Shown here: positions 9,004-17,052 of the stretch, in pieces
How the letters are laid out: every line of letters begins with the position of its first letter
How positions within the stretch are numbered: position 1 is the first letter of the stretch
NCBI GenBank assembly: GCA_964433495.1
Contig: CAYSRC010000006.1
Coordinates: 1 to 64,000 of the forward strand
DNA from: CAYSRC01 sp964433495
GTDB lineage: Bacteria; Bacillota; Clostridia; Oscillospirales; Ruminococcaceae
Length of the DNA: 64,000 bases
Direction of reading: 5' to 3'
Position numbers and translations under genes: made by a program
Notes under the pieces: model-generated
The model's input: only the letters and a program-made list of their open reading frames with translations
Told to the model about the DNA's origin: nothing
Databases searched by the model: none

Positions 9004-9849
9004 TTATACAAAGCGGAAGTCGTTCATCTTGCCCTTGATAAACGCCTTCATCGCGTCCTTGACCTTGGGGTAGACAGCGGTGTTGTACTTAAAGCCCTCC
9101 GCTGTCGACAGCTCGGTGTAGGTCTTTACCATCGTGGTGATCACGTCGGTTGCGACGTTTATCTTGCGGATGCCGCAGCGGATGGCCTCCTGCACCTGCT
9201 CGACCGGCGTGCCCGAGCCGCCGTGCAGCACGAGGGGCACATCGACGAGCTTTTTTATTGCCTTGAGGCGCTCGATGTTGAGCTTGGGCGCGGCGGTGTA
9301 GGCGCCGTGCTGGGTGCCGATGCTGACGGCCAGGCAGTCGACCCCCGTCCGCTCGACAAACTCCCTCGCCTGCTCGGGGTCGGTCTGCGCCCCCTCGGGC
9401 CCCTTGACGACGAGGTCGCCCTCCTCGCCTATGAGCTTGCCGAGCTCGCCCTCGACCGTTATCCCCAGCGCGTGGGCATAGTCGACGACCTTTTTGGTCA
9501 GCGCGACGTTTTCCTCAAAGGGCAGGGATGAGCCGTCGATCATGACCGACGAGTAGCCGGCGTTTATCGCCTGTACGCACTCCTCATAGGTGCGGCAGTG
9601 GTCGAGGTGCAGCGCTATGGGGACGGTGGTGTCGGCAGCCGCGCGCTTTACCGTCTCGACGGTGCCCGCAAAGCCCCCCATAAGGTCGCAGCAGTCGGTG
9701 CCCGTTATGAATATCACGGGGACGTTGAGCTCGGAACCCGCCTCGATTGCGGCAAGCGCCGAATCGTACGATACCGTGACAAAGGCGCCGTACGCGATGC
9801 CCTTTTCCTCTGCGAGGGAAAGGATGGATTTCATGGGTGCAAAATTCAT
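9004..9849 (-). CDS. Class II fructose-bisphosphate-type aldolase (operon-proximal copy)
   Basis: This 281-residue zinc aldolase is the second copy of the class in the operon. HLDH lies in IALHLDHCRTYEE near residue 83, and the family Glu is in VEGELG. Metal-site histidines are in IGTQHGAY and LVLHGGSGTP. It follows the intact PfkB kinase, so the two probably form a phosphorylate-then-cleave pair. The ATG at 9849 has AGGAGG about 10 nt upstream; an in-frame ATG 15 nt later is a weaker alternative. Confidence 0.9.
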   Translation of the reverse strand: MNFAPMKSILSLAEEKGIAYGAFVTVSYDSALAAIEAGSELNVPVIFITGTDCCDLMGGFAGTVETVKRAAADTTVPIALHLDHCRTYEECVQAINAGYSSVMIDGSSLPFEENVALTKKVVDYAHALGITVEGELGKLIGEEGDLVVKGPEGAQTDPEQAREFVERTGVDCLAVSIGTQHGAYTAAPKLNIERLKAIKKLVDVPLVLHGGSGTPVEQVQEAIRCGIRKINVATDVITTMVKTYTELSTAEGFKYNTAVYPKVKDAMKAFIKGKMNDFRFV

Positions 9850-9968
9850 AAAGACAGATCCTCCTGAATATATATCGCGGGCATTTACCCGTGAAACAGA
9901 CGCGGAAAACCGCGCGTGTTACCGTTTGACGCGGGGCGCTTCACCTGACGCGTCCCGGGCAGCCTCGG

Positions 9969-10913
9969 CTAATACCGCTCCCTATACAGCCTGTAGGCCC
10001 TGTCGAAGGACGGGATGCCCGCCGTGCTTCCCTTGCCGCCCACCGAAAGGCCCGCGACACAACTCGCAAACTGCGCCGCCTCAAACCAGTCGAGCCCGCG
10101 GTTCAGCGCGCAGATATATCCCGCGACAAACGAGTCCCCCGCGCCCGTCGTGTCGACGACCGGCACCCCGCGCAGCGCGTCGACATACCTCTCCTGCTTA
10201 AAATCGGTTATATAGCAGCCCCGCTCGCCGAGCTTTATCCCGAACGCCTTCATGCCGAAGCGCCTGAAGTTGTCCGCGATATCCGAGTGATCCTGTTTGC
10301 CCGTGATAAGCCTTGCCTCGGCGAGACTCGGCAGAAAGACATCGGTGCCGTAAAACGCGTCCTCAAGGCGCCGCAGCCAGTTTGTCTCGGGGTTGTCGCT
10401 GTCCTCTGCGGCGTCGAGGACGGTGAGCTTCCCCGCACGCTTCGCCCGCTTAAAGAGATCCGCAAGGCCGTCCCCGTCGTTCATGCCGGGCAGCGCCATG
10501 GCGCTGCCGAAGTAGACGGTATCCGCCGCCCCGATGAGCTCGTCGCCGACATCTCCCGACTTTAGGCGGGAAAAGATGCTTTTATCGGTACAAAAGTGCC
10601 GCTCGCCGCGCTCGTCAACGAGGGCAAACGTCGTGGCGGTTGCGCACCCGCTGTCGAATATGAGTCCCGAGGCGTCAACGCCCGTTTCACGGCAGAGGTT
10701 GAGAATGAACCGTCCGTTTGCGTCATCCCCTATCCTCGCGGCGATGCCCGAGCGCTCGCCCAGCTTTGCAAGGCCGACCGCGACGTTGAGCGCGTCCCCG
10801 CCGCACGAGGTCACCGGCCGCTCGATCGAGCAGCTGTCGCGCCGCATGATGTCGGACGGAACACACGAGATAACGATGTCGCACACAGCCATCCCCGCAC
10901 AGAGAACCGACAT
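9969..10913 (-). CDS. PfkB-family carbohydrate kinase (intact copy)
   Basis: This 314-residue ribokinase-fold enzyme should phosphorylate a ketose or keto-sugar with ATP. The substrate motif GGDALNVAV (38-46) and the catalytic motif DTTGAGDSF (254-262, base Asp260) are complete. The ATG at 10913 is preferred because GAGGTG lies just upstream; a TTG at 10925 would add four residues. It is the first gene of the eight-gene operon, downstream of a clear promoter and GntR-type operator. It could substitute for the interrupted kinase at 3094-4041. Confidence 0.9.
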   Translation of the reverse strand: MSVLCAGMAVCDIVISCVPSDIMRRDSCSIERPVTSCGGDALNVAVGLAKLGERSGIAARIGDDANGRFILNLCRETGVDASGLIFDSGCATATTFALVDERGERHFCTDKSIFSRLKSGDVGDELIGAADTVYFGSAMALPGMNDGDGLADLFKRAKRAGKLTVLDAAEDSDNPETNWLRRLEDAFYGTDVFLPSLAEARLITGKQDHSDIADNFRRFGMKAFGIKLGERGCYITDFKQERYVDALRGVPVVDTTGAGDSFVAGYICALNRGLDWFEAAQFASCVAGLSVGGKGSTAGIPSFDRAYRLYRERY

Positions 10914-10938
10914 ATCACACCTCAAGTAATTATGTTCG

Positions 10939-10989
10939 TTTGTACGTACCTTACAACAACAATTATAACATCTGATTTTGCAAAATCAA
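10939..10989 (-). promoter_or_regulatory. Promoter and operator of the sugar operon
   Basis: On the minus strand, TTGATT (10984-10989) and TATAAT (10962-10967) are spaced 16 nt. Just downstream, 10939-10950 carries TTTGTACGTACC. The core TTGTACGTA recurs in inverted orientation at 11053-11061 in front of the divergent GntR gene. A repressor bound here would block transcription. Confidence 0.65.
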
Positions 10990-11011
10990 CCCGCACAATT
11001 TCACAAATATA

Positions 11012-11061
11012 TTGCTTTCAATTTGGTAACTATGTATAATTATATCGTAACATACGTACAA
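11012..11061 (+). promoter_or_regulatory. Promoter and operator of the GntR gene
   Basis: TTGCTT (11012-11017) and TATAAT (11035-11040) are spaced 17 nt. TACGTACAA (11053-11061), the reverse complement of the sugar-operon site, overlaps the expected start region. This suggests autoregulation. Confidence 0.65.
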
Positions 11062-11083
11062 TATGTCACGAAGGAGTTTACCT

Positions 11084-11827
11084 ATGGCCGTCAAGGAATT
11101 GGATCGTTCCACCCCCATACCGCTTTACTTTCAGATAAAAAGCATCCTGCTCGACGAGATACGAAGCGGCATATACACCGTAGGACAGCAGATCCCCACC
11201 GAATACGAGCTTCAGGAAAAGTACGGCGTCAGCCGCTCGACCATACGGCAGGCGGTGATCGAGCTTGTCAACGAGGGCTGGCTCGAGCGCAAGCCGAGCA
11301 AGGGCACCTTTGTCTCAAGGCCGGATATCTCGCGCAACCTGTTCCGATCCTTCGAGCCTTTTTACAGGCGCGTTCACGACTCGGGCAAGATACCGCAGAC
11401 CGAGGTTCTTGAGATGAAGGTCGTCGAGGCGGGCGAGTTTTTGTCATCCGTGATGAACATCGACGTCGGGGACAGGGTCGTCACGATGTTCCGGCGCAGG
11501 TTTATAAACGCCGAGGCGGTCGTCACCGTGCGCAACCACCTGCCCTTCGACAGGTGCTCGTTTATCCTCAGCCACGATTTTAAGACCGAATCGCTGTTCG
11601 AGGTTCTTATGGACAACCCGCAGACGCGGATAAAGGAGACAAAAACCGTCGTCTCGGCCGAAAGGGCGCAGCCCGAGGATATAAGTTTGCTGTCGGTCAA
11701 GGCCGACTGCCCGATGCTTGTGTTCAACAACACGGCCGTCACCCACAGCGGGTATGTCGTGGACTTTGCCACCTACCACTACAGGGGGGACAAAAACAAC
11801 TTTGAGATCGTTTCAAGCGCCGAATAG
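11084..11827 (+). CDS. GntR/HutC-family transcriptional regulator with UTRA domain
   Basis: This 247-residue regulator has an N-terminal winged helix (IPLYFQIK...GQQIPTEYELQEKYGVSRSTIRQAV, about residues 11-70) and a C-terminal UTRA ligand domain (about 95-240). The ATG at 11084 is chosen for AAGGAG 8 nt upstream; the in-frame ATG at 11063 lacks one. It is divergent from the sugar operon, with paired operator-like sites in the shared 170-bp region. It most likely represses uptake and catabolism until a sugar phosphate binds the UTRA domain. Confidence 0.9.
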   Translation: MAVKELDRSTPIPLYFQIKSILLDEIRSGIYTVGQQIPTEYELQEKYGVSRSTIRQAVIELVNEGWLERKPSKGTFVSRPDISRNLFRSFEPFYRRVHDSGKIPQTEVLEMKVVEAGEFLSSVMNIDVGDRVVTMFRRRFINAEAVVTVRNHLPFDRCSFILSHDFKTESLFEVLMDNPQTRIKETKTVVSAERAQPEDISLLSVKADCPMLVFNNTAVTHSGYVVDFATYHYRGDKNNFEIVSSAE

Positions 11828-11881
11828 CCCCCGGTCTCTTCGCCGCCGCCCGCACAGAACGCTTTTCTCTCGGGACAGCTC

Positions 11882-12025
11882 TTCTCTCGGTCGGCCCTTC
11901 TCGAAGACCGACCTTCTCTAAGACCCGCCTTCTCTATGACCGTCCTTCTCTATGACCGTCCTTCTCTATGACCGTCCTTCTCTAAGACCCGTCTTCTCTA
12001 TGACCGTCCTTCTCTATGACCGCCG
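11882..12025. repeat. 16-bp tandem repeat array, nine units
   Basis: Nine consecutive 16-nt units start at 11882, 11898, 11914, 11930, 11946, 11962, 11978, 11994 and 12010. The consensus is TTCTCTATGACCGTCC; three central units are identical. A diverged tenth copy starts at 11865. The period is not a multiple of three, so the array is not coding. It ends about 40 nt before the -35 box of the marR gene. Confidence 0.9.
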
Positions 12026-12067
12026 CCCGCAGGACAAACGCCTTCGCGCCCTGCGGGCGGCGGTCTG

Positions 12068-12117
12068 TTGACAAGGCTTTTTCCCGGTGCTATAATGCAA
12101 TAAGTTCAAAATAGAAC
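12068..12117 (+). promoter_or_regulatory. Promoter and MarR-type operator
   Basis: TTGACA (12068-12073) and TATAAT (12091-12096) are perfect consensus boxes with a 17-nt spacer. The palindrome GTTCAAAATAGAAC (12104-12117) covers the expected start site. It is a natural operator for the MarR protein encoded next. Confidence 0.8.
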
Positions 12118-12143
12118 AAATAAAAGCCGTTTCGGAGACCGCC

Positions 12144-12563
12144 ATGCAGTACGCAGAATGGATATACAGGACGGGGCGATTGTATGCGAAGACGCTCGCG
12201 CCCGTCTGCCGCAGGTTTTCCCTCACGCGCGCCGAGCTCGACGTGCTGCTGTTTTTGACCAACAACCCGGGGCGGGACACCGCAGCGCAGATCGTCAAAT
12301 ACCGCGGCCTGTCCAAGTCGCACGTCTCGCTCGCCGTCTCGTCGCTGACCGAGCGCGGGCTGCTCAGGGGCGAATTTCGAGAGGACAAGCGCTCGGTGCA
12401 CCTGCTGCCGACCCCTGAGAGCGGCGAGGCCGCCGCGGCGGGCAGGCGCGCGCAGAACGAGTTCTACCGTCTGCTCTTCTCGGGCCTCAGCGAGGAGGAG
12501 CGGCGGCTGTTCTTCGCGCTCAACGACAAGATCATGAAAAATCTCGAGGAGATCAGCCGCTGA
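12144..12563 (+). CDS. MarR-family transcriptional regulator
   Basis: This 139-residue winged-helix protein has the recognition segment YRGLSKSHVSLAVSSLTERGLL (about 53-74) followed by a charged wing (GEFREDKRSVHL), as in the MarR family. It is preceded by a consensus promoter with an overlapping palindrome, which suggests autorepression. The MATE exporter starts 214 nt downstream on the same strand with no clear terminator between. A ligand-relieved repressor controlling a drug exporter is the likely arrangement. Confidence 0.88.
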   Translation: MQYAEWIYRTGRLYAKTLAPVCRRFSLTRAELDVLLFLTNNPGRDTAAQIVKYRGLSKSHVSLAVSSLTERGLLRGEFREDKRSVHLLPTPESGEAAAAGRRAQNEFYRLLFSGLSEEERRLFFALNDKIMKNLEEISR

Positions 12564-12777
12564 TTATTCTCCCGGCGTCATTCCGGCGCGAATCGAACCC
12601 GCCCTGAAGCTCGGCACCTTCGGCTTCGCGGCTTTTCGGCGCGGCTTCAAAGCATGCGCACGACTCGCCCGACGCCGCAAAATCGCGCCCGCCGCACACA
12701 CAATCGCGCGGGCGGCGCCGCCGGACGGCAAAAATCACCCGCCCCGACAGGGGCGCTGTTGAAAGGAAGTTTTTAAA

Positions 12778-14187
12778 ATGAGCAGTCAATCTGCAACCGC
12801 CGATCAGGACATCTCCGAGCGCCTCGCGACCGCGCCGGTGCCGGGGCTTCTGCTCAGGCTCGCGATCCCCACCGTGCTCGCCCAGCTTGTCAACCTGCTG
12901 TACAACATCGTCGACCGCATCTACATCGGCCACATCCCCGAGGTCGGGCGGCTCGCCATGACGGGGCTGGGGCTGTGCTTCCCGATCATCTGCTTTTTGT
13001 CCGCCTTTGCGATGCTTATCGGCGCGGGCGGCGCGCCGCGGGCCGGCATCCGCATGGGCGAAAACGATATCCCCGGCGCAGAGCGGATACTCGGCAGCTG
13101 TTTTTCGGCGCTCGTCCTCCTCGCGCTCGCGCTCACGGCGGTGTTCGAGATCTTCGGCGAGGACATGCTGTGGCTGTTCGGCGCGAGCGCGCAGACGATA
13201 CCCTACGCCGCCGACTACATGCGCATCTACACGGCGGGCTCGGTCTTTGTGATGACGACGCTCGGCATGAACATGTTCATCACGACGCAGGGCTTCACCC
13301 GCTACAGCATGATAACCGTGCTGCTCGGCGCCGTCACCAACATAGCGCTTGACCCCGTCTTTATCTTCGGGCTCGGCATGGGCGTTCGGGGCGCGGCGCT
13401 TGCCACCATCCTCTCGCAGGGGGTGTCGTGCGTCTTCGCGGTGGGCTTTTTGCTCAGCAAAAAGACCAAGCTTCGCATCAAAAAAGAAAACCTTCTCCCC
13501 CGCCCGTCCGTCCTTCTGCCCTGCATGGGCTTAGGGCTCTCGCCCTTTGTCATGCAGGCGACCGAGGCCGCGATCAACATCGCGTTCAACTCCTCGCTCT
13601 ACGCCTACGGCGGCGATATCGCCGTGAGCACGATGACCGTCGCGAGCACCATTTTGCAGATGATGTGGCTTCCCGGGCAGGGCATCGCGCAGGGTGCGCA
13701 GCCGATCATCAGCTACAACTACGGCGCCAAAAACTCAGAGAGGATAAAGCAGGCGTTCAAGACGATGCTTAGGTATTCGGCCGTGTATATGCTCACCGTT
13801 TGGGCCCTGGTGCAGCTGTTCCCGGGGGCGTTCATCTCGGTGTTCAACAGTGACCCCGCCCTTATCGCCAACGCGGGCTACATCCGCGTGTACACCGCGT
13901 CGATCGGCCTGTTCTTCATCCAGTCGTCGGTCCAGCAGGCGCTCACCTCGATGGGCAAGGCAAAGGCGTCCCTGTTCATCGCCTGCCTGAGAAAGCTCAT
14001 CCTGCTGCTGCCGCTCATCTACATCCTGCCGCACTTTTTCGAAAACAAGGTCTTTGCGGTGTTTCTCGCAGAGCCCATCTCGGACGCCGTCTCCATCATG
14101 ACCTCGATCATCGTCTTTAAATCTGTGTTCGGCAAAGAGATGAAGCGGATGTCGGCCGGAGCGGGGAACGCGGCCGAGCAAAGCTAA
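12778..14187 (+). CDS. MATE family multidrug exporter, paralogue 2
   Basis: This 469-residue protein has about 12 membrane helices. It shows the MatE motifs LLRLAIPTVLAQLVNLLYNI (about 22-41) and, in the second half, LPGQGIAQGAQPIISYNYGA. The ATG has AAGGAAG 9 nt upstream. It lies directly downstream of a MarR repressor, a frequent arrangement for inducible drug efflux. The closing residues are charged and cytoplasmic. Confidence 0.9.
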   Translation: MSSQSATADQDISERLATAPVPGLLLRLAIPTVLAQLVNLLYNIVDRIYIGHIPEVGRLAMTGLGLCFPIICFLSAFAMLIGAGGAPRAGIRMGENDIPGAERILGSCFSALVLLALALTAVFEIFGEDMLWLFGASAQTIPYAADYMRIYTAGSVFVMTTLGMNMFITTQGFTRYSMITVLLGAVTNIALDPVFIFGLGMGVRGAALATILSQGVSCVFAVGFLLSKKTKLRIKKENLLPRPSVLLPCMGLGLSPFVMQATEAAINIAFNSSLYAYGGDIAVSTMTVASTILQMMWLPGQGIAQGAQPIISYNYGAKNSERIKQAFKTMLRYSAVYMLTVWALVQLFPGAFISVFNSDPALIANAGYIRVYTASIGLFFIQSSVQQALTSMGKAKASLFIACLRKLILLLPLIYILPHFFENKVFAVFLAEPISDAVSIMTSIIVFKSVFGKEMKRMSAGAGNAAEQS

Positions 14188-14322
14188 ACACGCGGGAGGG
14201 CTCCCCCTGCGGCGGGTCGCCTTGCGTTTTCGGAGGCCTATCCGCCGCCGACGTCGCCGAACGGCGGGGATCCGGCCCTTATCGGAGAAATCGATCGGTT
14301 TAACGTGAAAAGGAGGCCCACC

Positions 14323-14787
14323 ATGACTGACGGCAGGACGATCACCATCCGCCCTTACCGCGACGGCGACTTCCCGGAGATGTGCGCCCTTCACGACGCC
14401 GCGAGACGGGACGAGCTTCGCCTTGCGGGGCTCGGCGACGCCTTTGTGCCGCTCGAGACGGCCGCCGAGCGCGAGGGCCTGTTCAGTTATAACCTCCTTG
14501 TCGCCGAGCTGGACGGCGTGCTCGCCGGGTTCTGCGCGTTTTTTGACGACGAGCTCGCGTGGCTGTACGTCGACCCCGCGCACGCGCGCAAGGGGGTCGG
14601 GCGTGCACTGTCCGAGTCCGCGCTGGCCGAGCTCGGCCGCCCCGTCTATCTCGAGGTGCTGTGCGGCAACGAGCCGGCGCTCTCCCTCTACCGCTCGCTC
14701 GGCTTCAGGGAGGAGCGGGTCGCCGAGGGCAGGATGCCCGGCAACGAGGGCTTTGCGGTGCGGGCGCACTGTATGGTGCTCGATTGA
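14323..14787 (+). CDS. GNAT-family N-acetyltransferase
   Basis: This 154-residue acyltransferase carries the acetyl-CoA motif A as AWLYVDPAHARKGVGRAL (about residues 80-97) and the terminal motif LEVLCGNEPALSLYRSLGF. The substrate, an amine of a small molecule or protein, cannot be predicted. The ATG at 14323 has AAAGGAGG 6 nt upstream; an upstream GTG at 14305 is rejected because it lies within that site's leader. It may be part of the marR-MATE transcript, 135 nt downstream. Confidence 0.85.
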   Translation: MTDGRTITIRPYRDGDFPEMCALHDAARRDELRLAGLGDAFVPLETAAEREGLFSYNLLVAELDGVLAGFCAFFDDELAWLYVDPAHARKGVGRALSESALAELGRPVYLEVLCGNEPALSLYRSLGFREERVAEGRMPGNEGFAVRAHCMVLD

Positions 14788-15840
14788 GACGTCCCGTGCG
14801 GGGCGGCATCTCTGCGCCCGTTTCACGCGGTGCGGGCGGGCCGTTAAGCCTCGTCGAACGGTCGGGCTTAGTCATTCAACCGGCTCGGGGAATATACGAA
14901 CCGTGTCAGCGTTGGCTGACGGAGGGGCTGTCTTTTGTAAAACCTTATCGCCTAAACACTCCTAATACTGCACACTAAGCCTACTGCTTACAATCCCTCC
15001 GTCACGGCTCTGCCGTGTTGCCCCCCTTACACAAGGGGGGCTTTTGGGTGCTCGCAGTAAGCCCGTGAGACAGTTCGCGCGTCGTTCCGATCACGGTCGA
15101 TCGCGCGGCAAGAGGGGGATTTTGCTCTCTGTTCGCTGCGAGACGCTTGAAAGCCGAGATAGCTTGTGAACCCATCAACGTCTTCGGGAGGCACGTCCCC
15201 CTCGAGGGGGACGCCGCATAAGGCCGCGCGGCGCGCTTTGCGCGCTCTGTGCGGCCTGACCGCGGCAGGGGGTGTTTAGCGCCGCAGGCTCGTGTTCGGC
15301 CCGCTTTGCGGCGACAGTCCCGCGTATGTCGTTCTTTACTGTTTAGCGGGACTGCACAGGCGGGCCTTCCTTGCAAGGGCGTTTAGGGGGTTCGGGGGGA
15401 ATCGCAACCCCCCGAAGCTTCTTTCGCTTCCTTTCTCACGAAGAAAGGAAGAAATGCTTGTCGAGCAGGCTGTATCTTCAAGGGCAATGACTTTAAAGCT
15501 TTGAAAGACATAGCCGAAGACAATCGAAAGAACCAAAAGAAAAATCTAAAAACGGATTTTTTATTGCCGCATGTGTCGCGTACAGCAAAAGCGATATGCC
15601 TCAGCTTTCAATCCCCTCGCCACTGCGTGCCACCCCCCCTTACATATGGGAGGCTTGGGCTTACAGCAGTTTCGCGGCCCACCCCCCTTTACACACACCT
15701 CACATATTCCCGTGAGGCGATTCACGCATCGTTCCTATTATGCGCGAGGGGGGCTTGGGCTTGCAGCTGCTCTGCGGGCCCCCTTTGCACACATCTCCCA
15801 TACTCCGTGAGGTAATCCCGATCACGACGCGCTCTGCCTA
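14788..15840. repeat. Repeat-rich intergenic region with composite elements
   Basis: No credible gene is seen in about 1 kb. 14882-15045 is a second copy of the composite element of 148-370 (conserved-loop hairpin, CCGTGTCAGCG, CTTACAATCCCTCCGTC, then CCCCCCTTACACAAGGGGGG). 15595-15660 is a partial copy. 15680-15760 and 15771-15815 carry C-rich/G-rich arms with conserved-loop hairpins inserted between them (CCTCAC-loop-GTGAGG at 15698-15717). 15420-15560 is locally AT-richer and unexplained. Confidence 0.7.
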
Positions 15841-15869
15841 TTGACAACGGCGCCGCGTCGGTATAGAAT
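15841..15869 (+). promoter_or_regulatory. Promoter of the riboflavin transporter unit
   Basis: TTGACA (15841-15846) and TAGAAT (15864-15869) are spaced 17 nt. The FMN riboswitch starts about 7 nt downstream, so the aptamer is at the very 5' end of the transcript. Confidence 0.8.
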
Positions 15870-15875
15870 AGAGTT

Positions 15876-16032
15876 GTTTCAAGGCGGGGTGAAATTCCCC
15901 ACCGGCGGTATAGCCCGCAAGCCATTCGACCGACCTGCCCGCAAAAGCTCGTTGTTTTGCGTGTCTGATTCGGACGGACGGCACGACACGGTGTGATTCC
16001 GTGGCCGACGGTACAGTCCGGATGAGAGAAAC
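15876..16032 (+). ncRNA. FMN riboswitch (RFN element)
   Basis: The closing helix GTTTC (15876-15880) pairs with GAAAC (16028-16032). Conserved RFN segments are present in order: GGCGGGGTGAAATTCCCC, CCGGCGGTATAGCCCGC, GGTGTGATTCCGTGGCCGAC and GTACAGTCCGGATGAGAGAA. It binds FMN and controls the riboflavin transporter downstream. A terminator hairpin follows at 16057-16087, so control is by transcription attenuation. Confidence 0.95.
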
Positions 16033-16056
16033 GCAGGGATGGCATATCTTTTTTCT

Positions 16057-16087
16057 GCGCGCCGAGAAACCTCGATGCGCGTTTTTT
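16057..16087 (+). terminator. Riboswitch-controlled attenuator
   Basis: GCGC-GC-CGAG (16057-16066) pairs with CTCG-AT-GCGC (16071-16080), followed by GTTTTTT. It lies between the FMN aptamer and the ribU start and is expected to form when FMN is bound. Confidence 0.75.
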
Positions 16088-16140
16088 GTTGCACGAAAAC
16101 GCGCGAATTCAAAACATTTTTTATGAAAAGAGGTTTTTTA

Positions 16141-16710
16141 ATGAGCAGTGCATCAGAGCTTACCAAGCGCCTTACCCGCCTCGCCATGCTGTGCGCGGCG
16201 TCCATCGTCCTTGTGTGGGCGATCCACTTCCCCCTGTTCCCGCAGGCGCCGTTCCTCGAGTACGACCCCGCCGACGTCCCGGTGCTGATCGGGTCGTTCC
16301 TGTACGGGCCGTGGTGGGGTCTCGGCCTCACCGTCGTCGTAAGCGTCATACAGGGCGTGACGGTGAGTCAGGCGAGCGGCCCCATCGGCATCGTCATGCA
16401 CATCCTTGCGACAGGCGCGTTCAGCCTGACGGCGGGCTTCATCTACCGCAAATGGCACAACATCAAGGGCGCGATTGCCGCGCTCGTCGCGGGCAGCTGT
16501 GTCATGGCGGCCGTCATGGCGGGCTGCAATCTCGTCTTCACCCCGCTGTTTATGGGCCAGCCCCTCAGCGCCGTCGCCGCGATGCTTGTGCCCGTCATCA
16601 TCCCGTTCAACCTCGCCAAAGCGGGCATCAACTCGGCGGCGGCGTTCATCGTCTACAAGCCGATAAGCCGTCTTTTCGCACGGGGCAAAAAGGCGGAAAC
16701 CGCCGTCTGA
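16141..16710 (+). CDS. ribU: Riboflavin ECF transporter substrate-binding subunit RibU
   Basis: This 190-residue membrane protein captures riboflavin for an energy-coupling-factor importer; the EcfA/EcfT partners are not in this window. It has about six helices and family-typical segments: FPLFPQAPFLEYDPADVPVL (about residues 36-55) and VIIPFNLAKAGINS near the C terminus. The ATG at 16141 is chosen for AAAAGAGG upstream; an ATG at 16123 is in frame. Its control by an FMN riboswitch strongly supports the assignment. Confidence 0.93.
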   Translation: MSSASELTKRLTRLAMLCAASIVLVWAIHFPLFPQAPFLEYDPADVPVLIGSFLYGPWWGLGLTVVVSVIQGVTVSQASGPIGIVMHILATGAFSLTAGFIYRKWHNIKGAIAALVAGSCVMAAVMAGCNLVFTPLFMGQPLSAVAAMLVPVIIPFNLAKAGINSAAAFIVYKPISRLFARGKKAETAV

Positions 16711-17015
16711 GCGGGGCGTTTTGGGGGTGACTCGGGGCGGGCAGCTTACGCGCACGGCGCAGACGGTCTCCGCCTGCCCCTGTTCGCAGCTCCTGCCGCA
16801 AAGGATTCAACAGCGCCCGTTCGCGGGTGCGGCGGCTTGCACTTCTCTTGCGCGCGCCTGCCGCAAAAGGCGGTTGCCGGCGTTCAACGCGCCCACGGCG
16901 CACACAGCCCGCTCTCGCGCAGCCCCAACCGCACGCCGAAAAAGGGCGGCCGCTGTCGCCCGCGCGGCGCGCGGGCCCCAAAACCGCGGGACGAACCCCC
17001 GATCCTTCATAGACA
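16711..17015. other. GC-rich convergent intergenic region
   Basis: These roughly 300 bp lie between ribU and the convergent ricT gene. I see no gene, promoter or strong repeat apart from the ricT terminator at the right edge. Confidence 0.5.
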
Positions 17016-17016
17016 A

Positions 17017-17052
17017 GCAAAAAAAGCAGCGGCCTCACGGCTGCTGCTTTTT
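17017..17052 (-). terminator. Terminator overlapping the ricT stop codon
   Basis: AGCAGC-GGCC and GGC-GCTGCT arms flank TCAC, and runs of A/T on both sides make a T-run on the minus strand. The ricT stop codon (17035-17037) is in the hairpin loop, so translation and termination signals overlap. Confidence 0.75.

Noticed and set aside
11882..12025. Tandem 16-bp array as a CRISPR array
   Set aside because: Units are contiguous with no unique spacers and no palindromic repeat, and no cas gene is nearby.
15336..15536. Small minus-strand frame of 66 codons in the repeat region
   Set aside because: It lies within repeat-like sequence, has no ribosome site and reads like a typical translation of an intergenic repeat.
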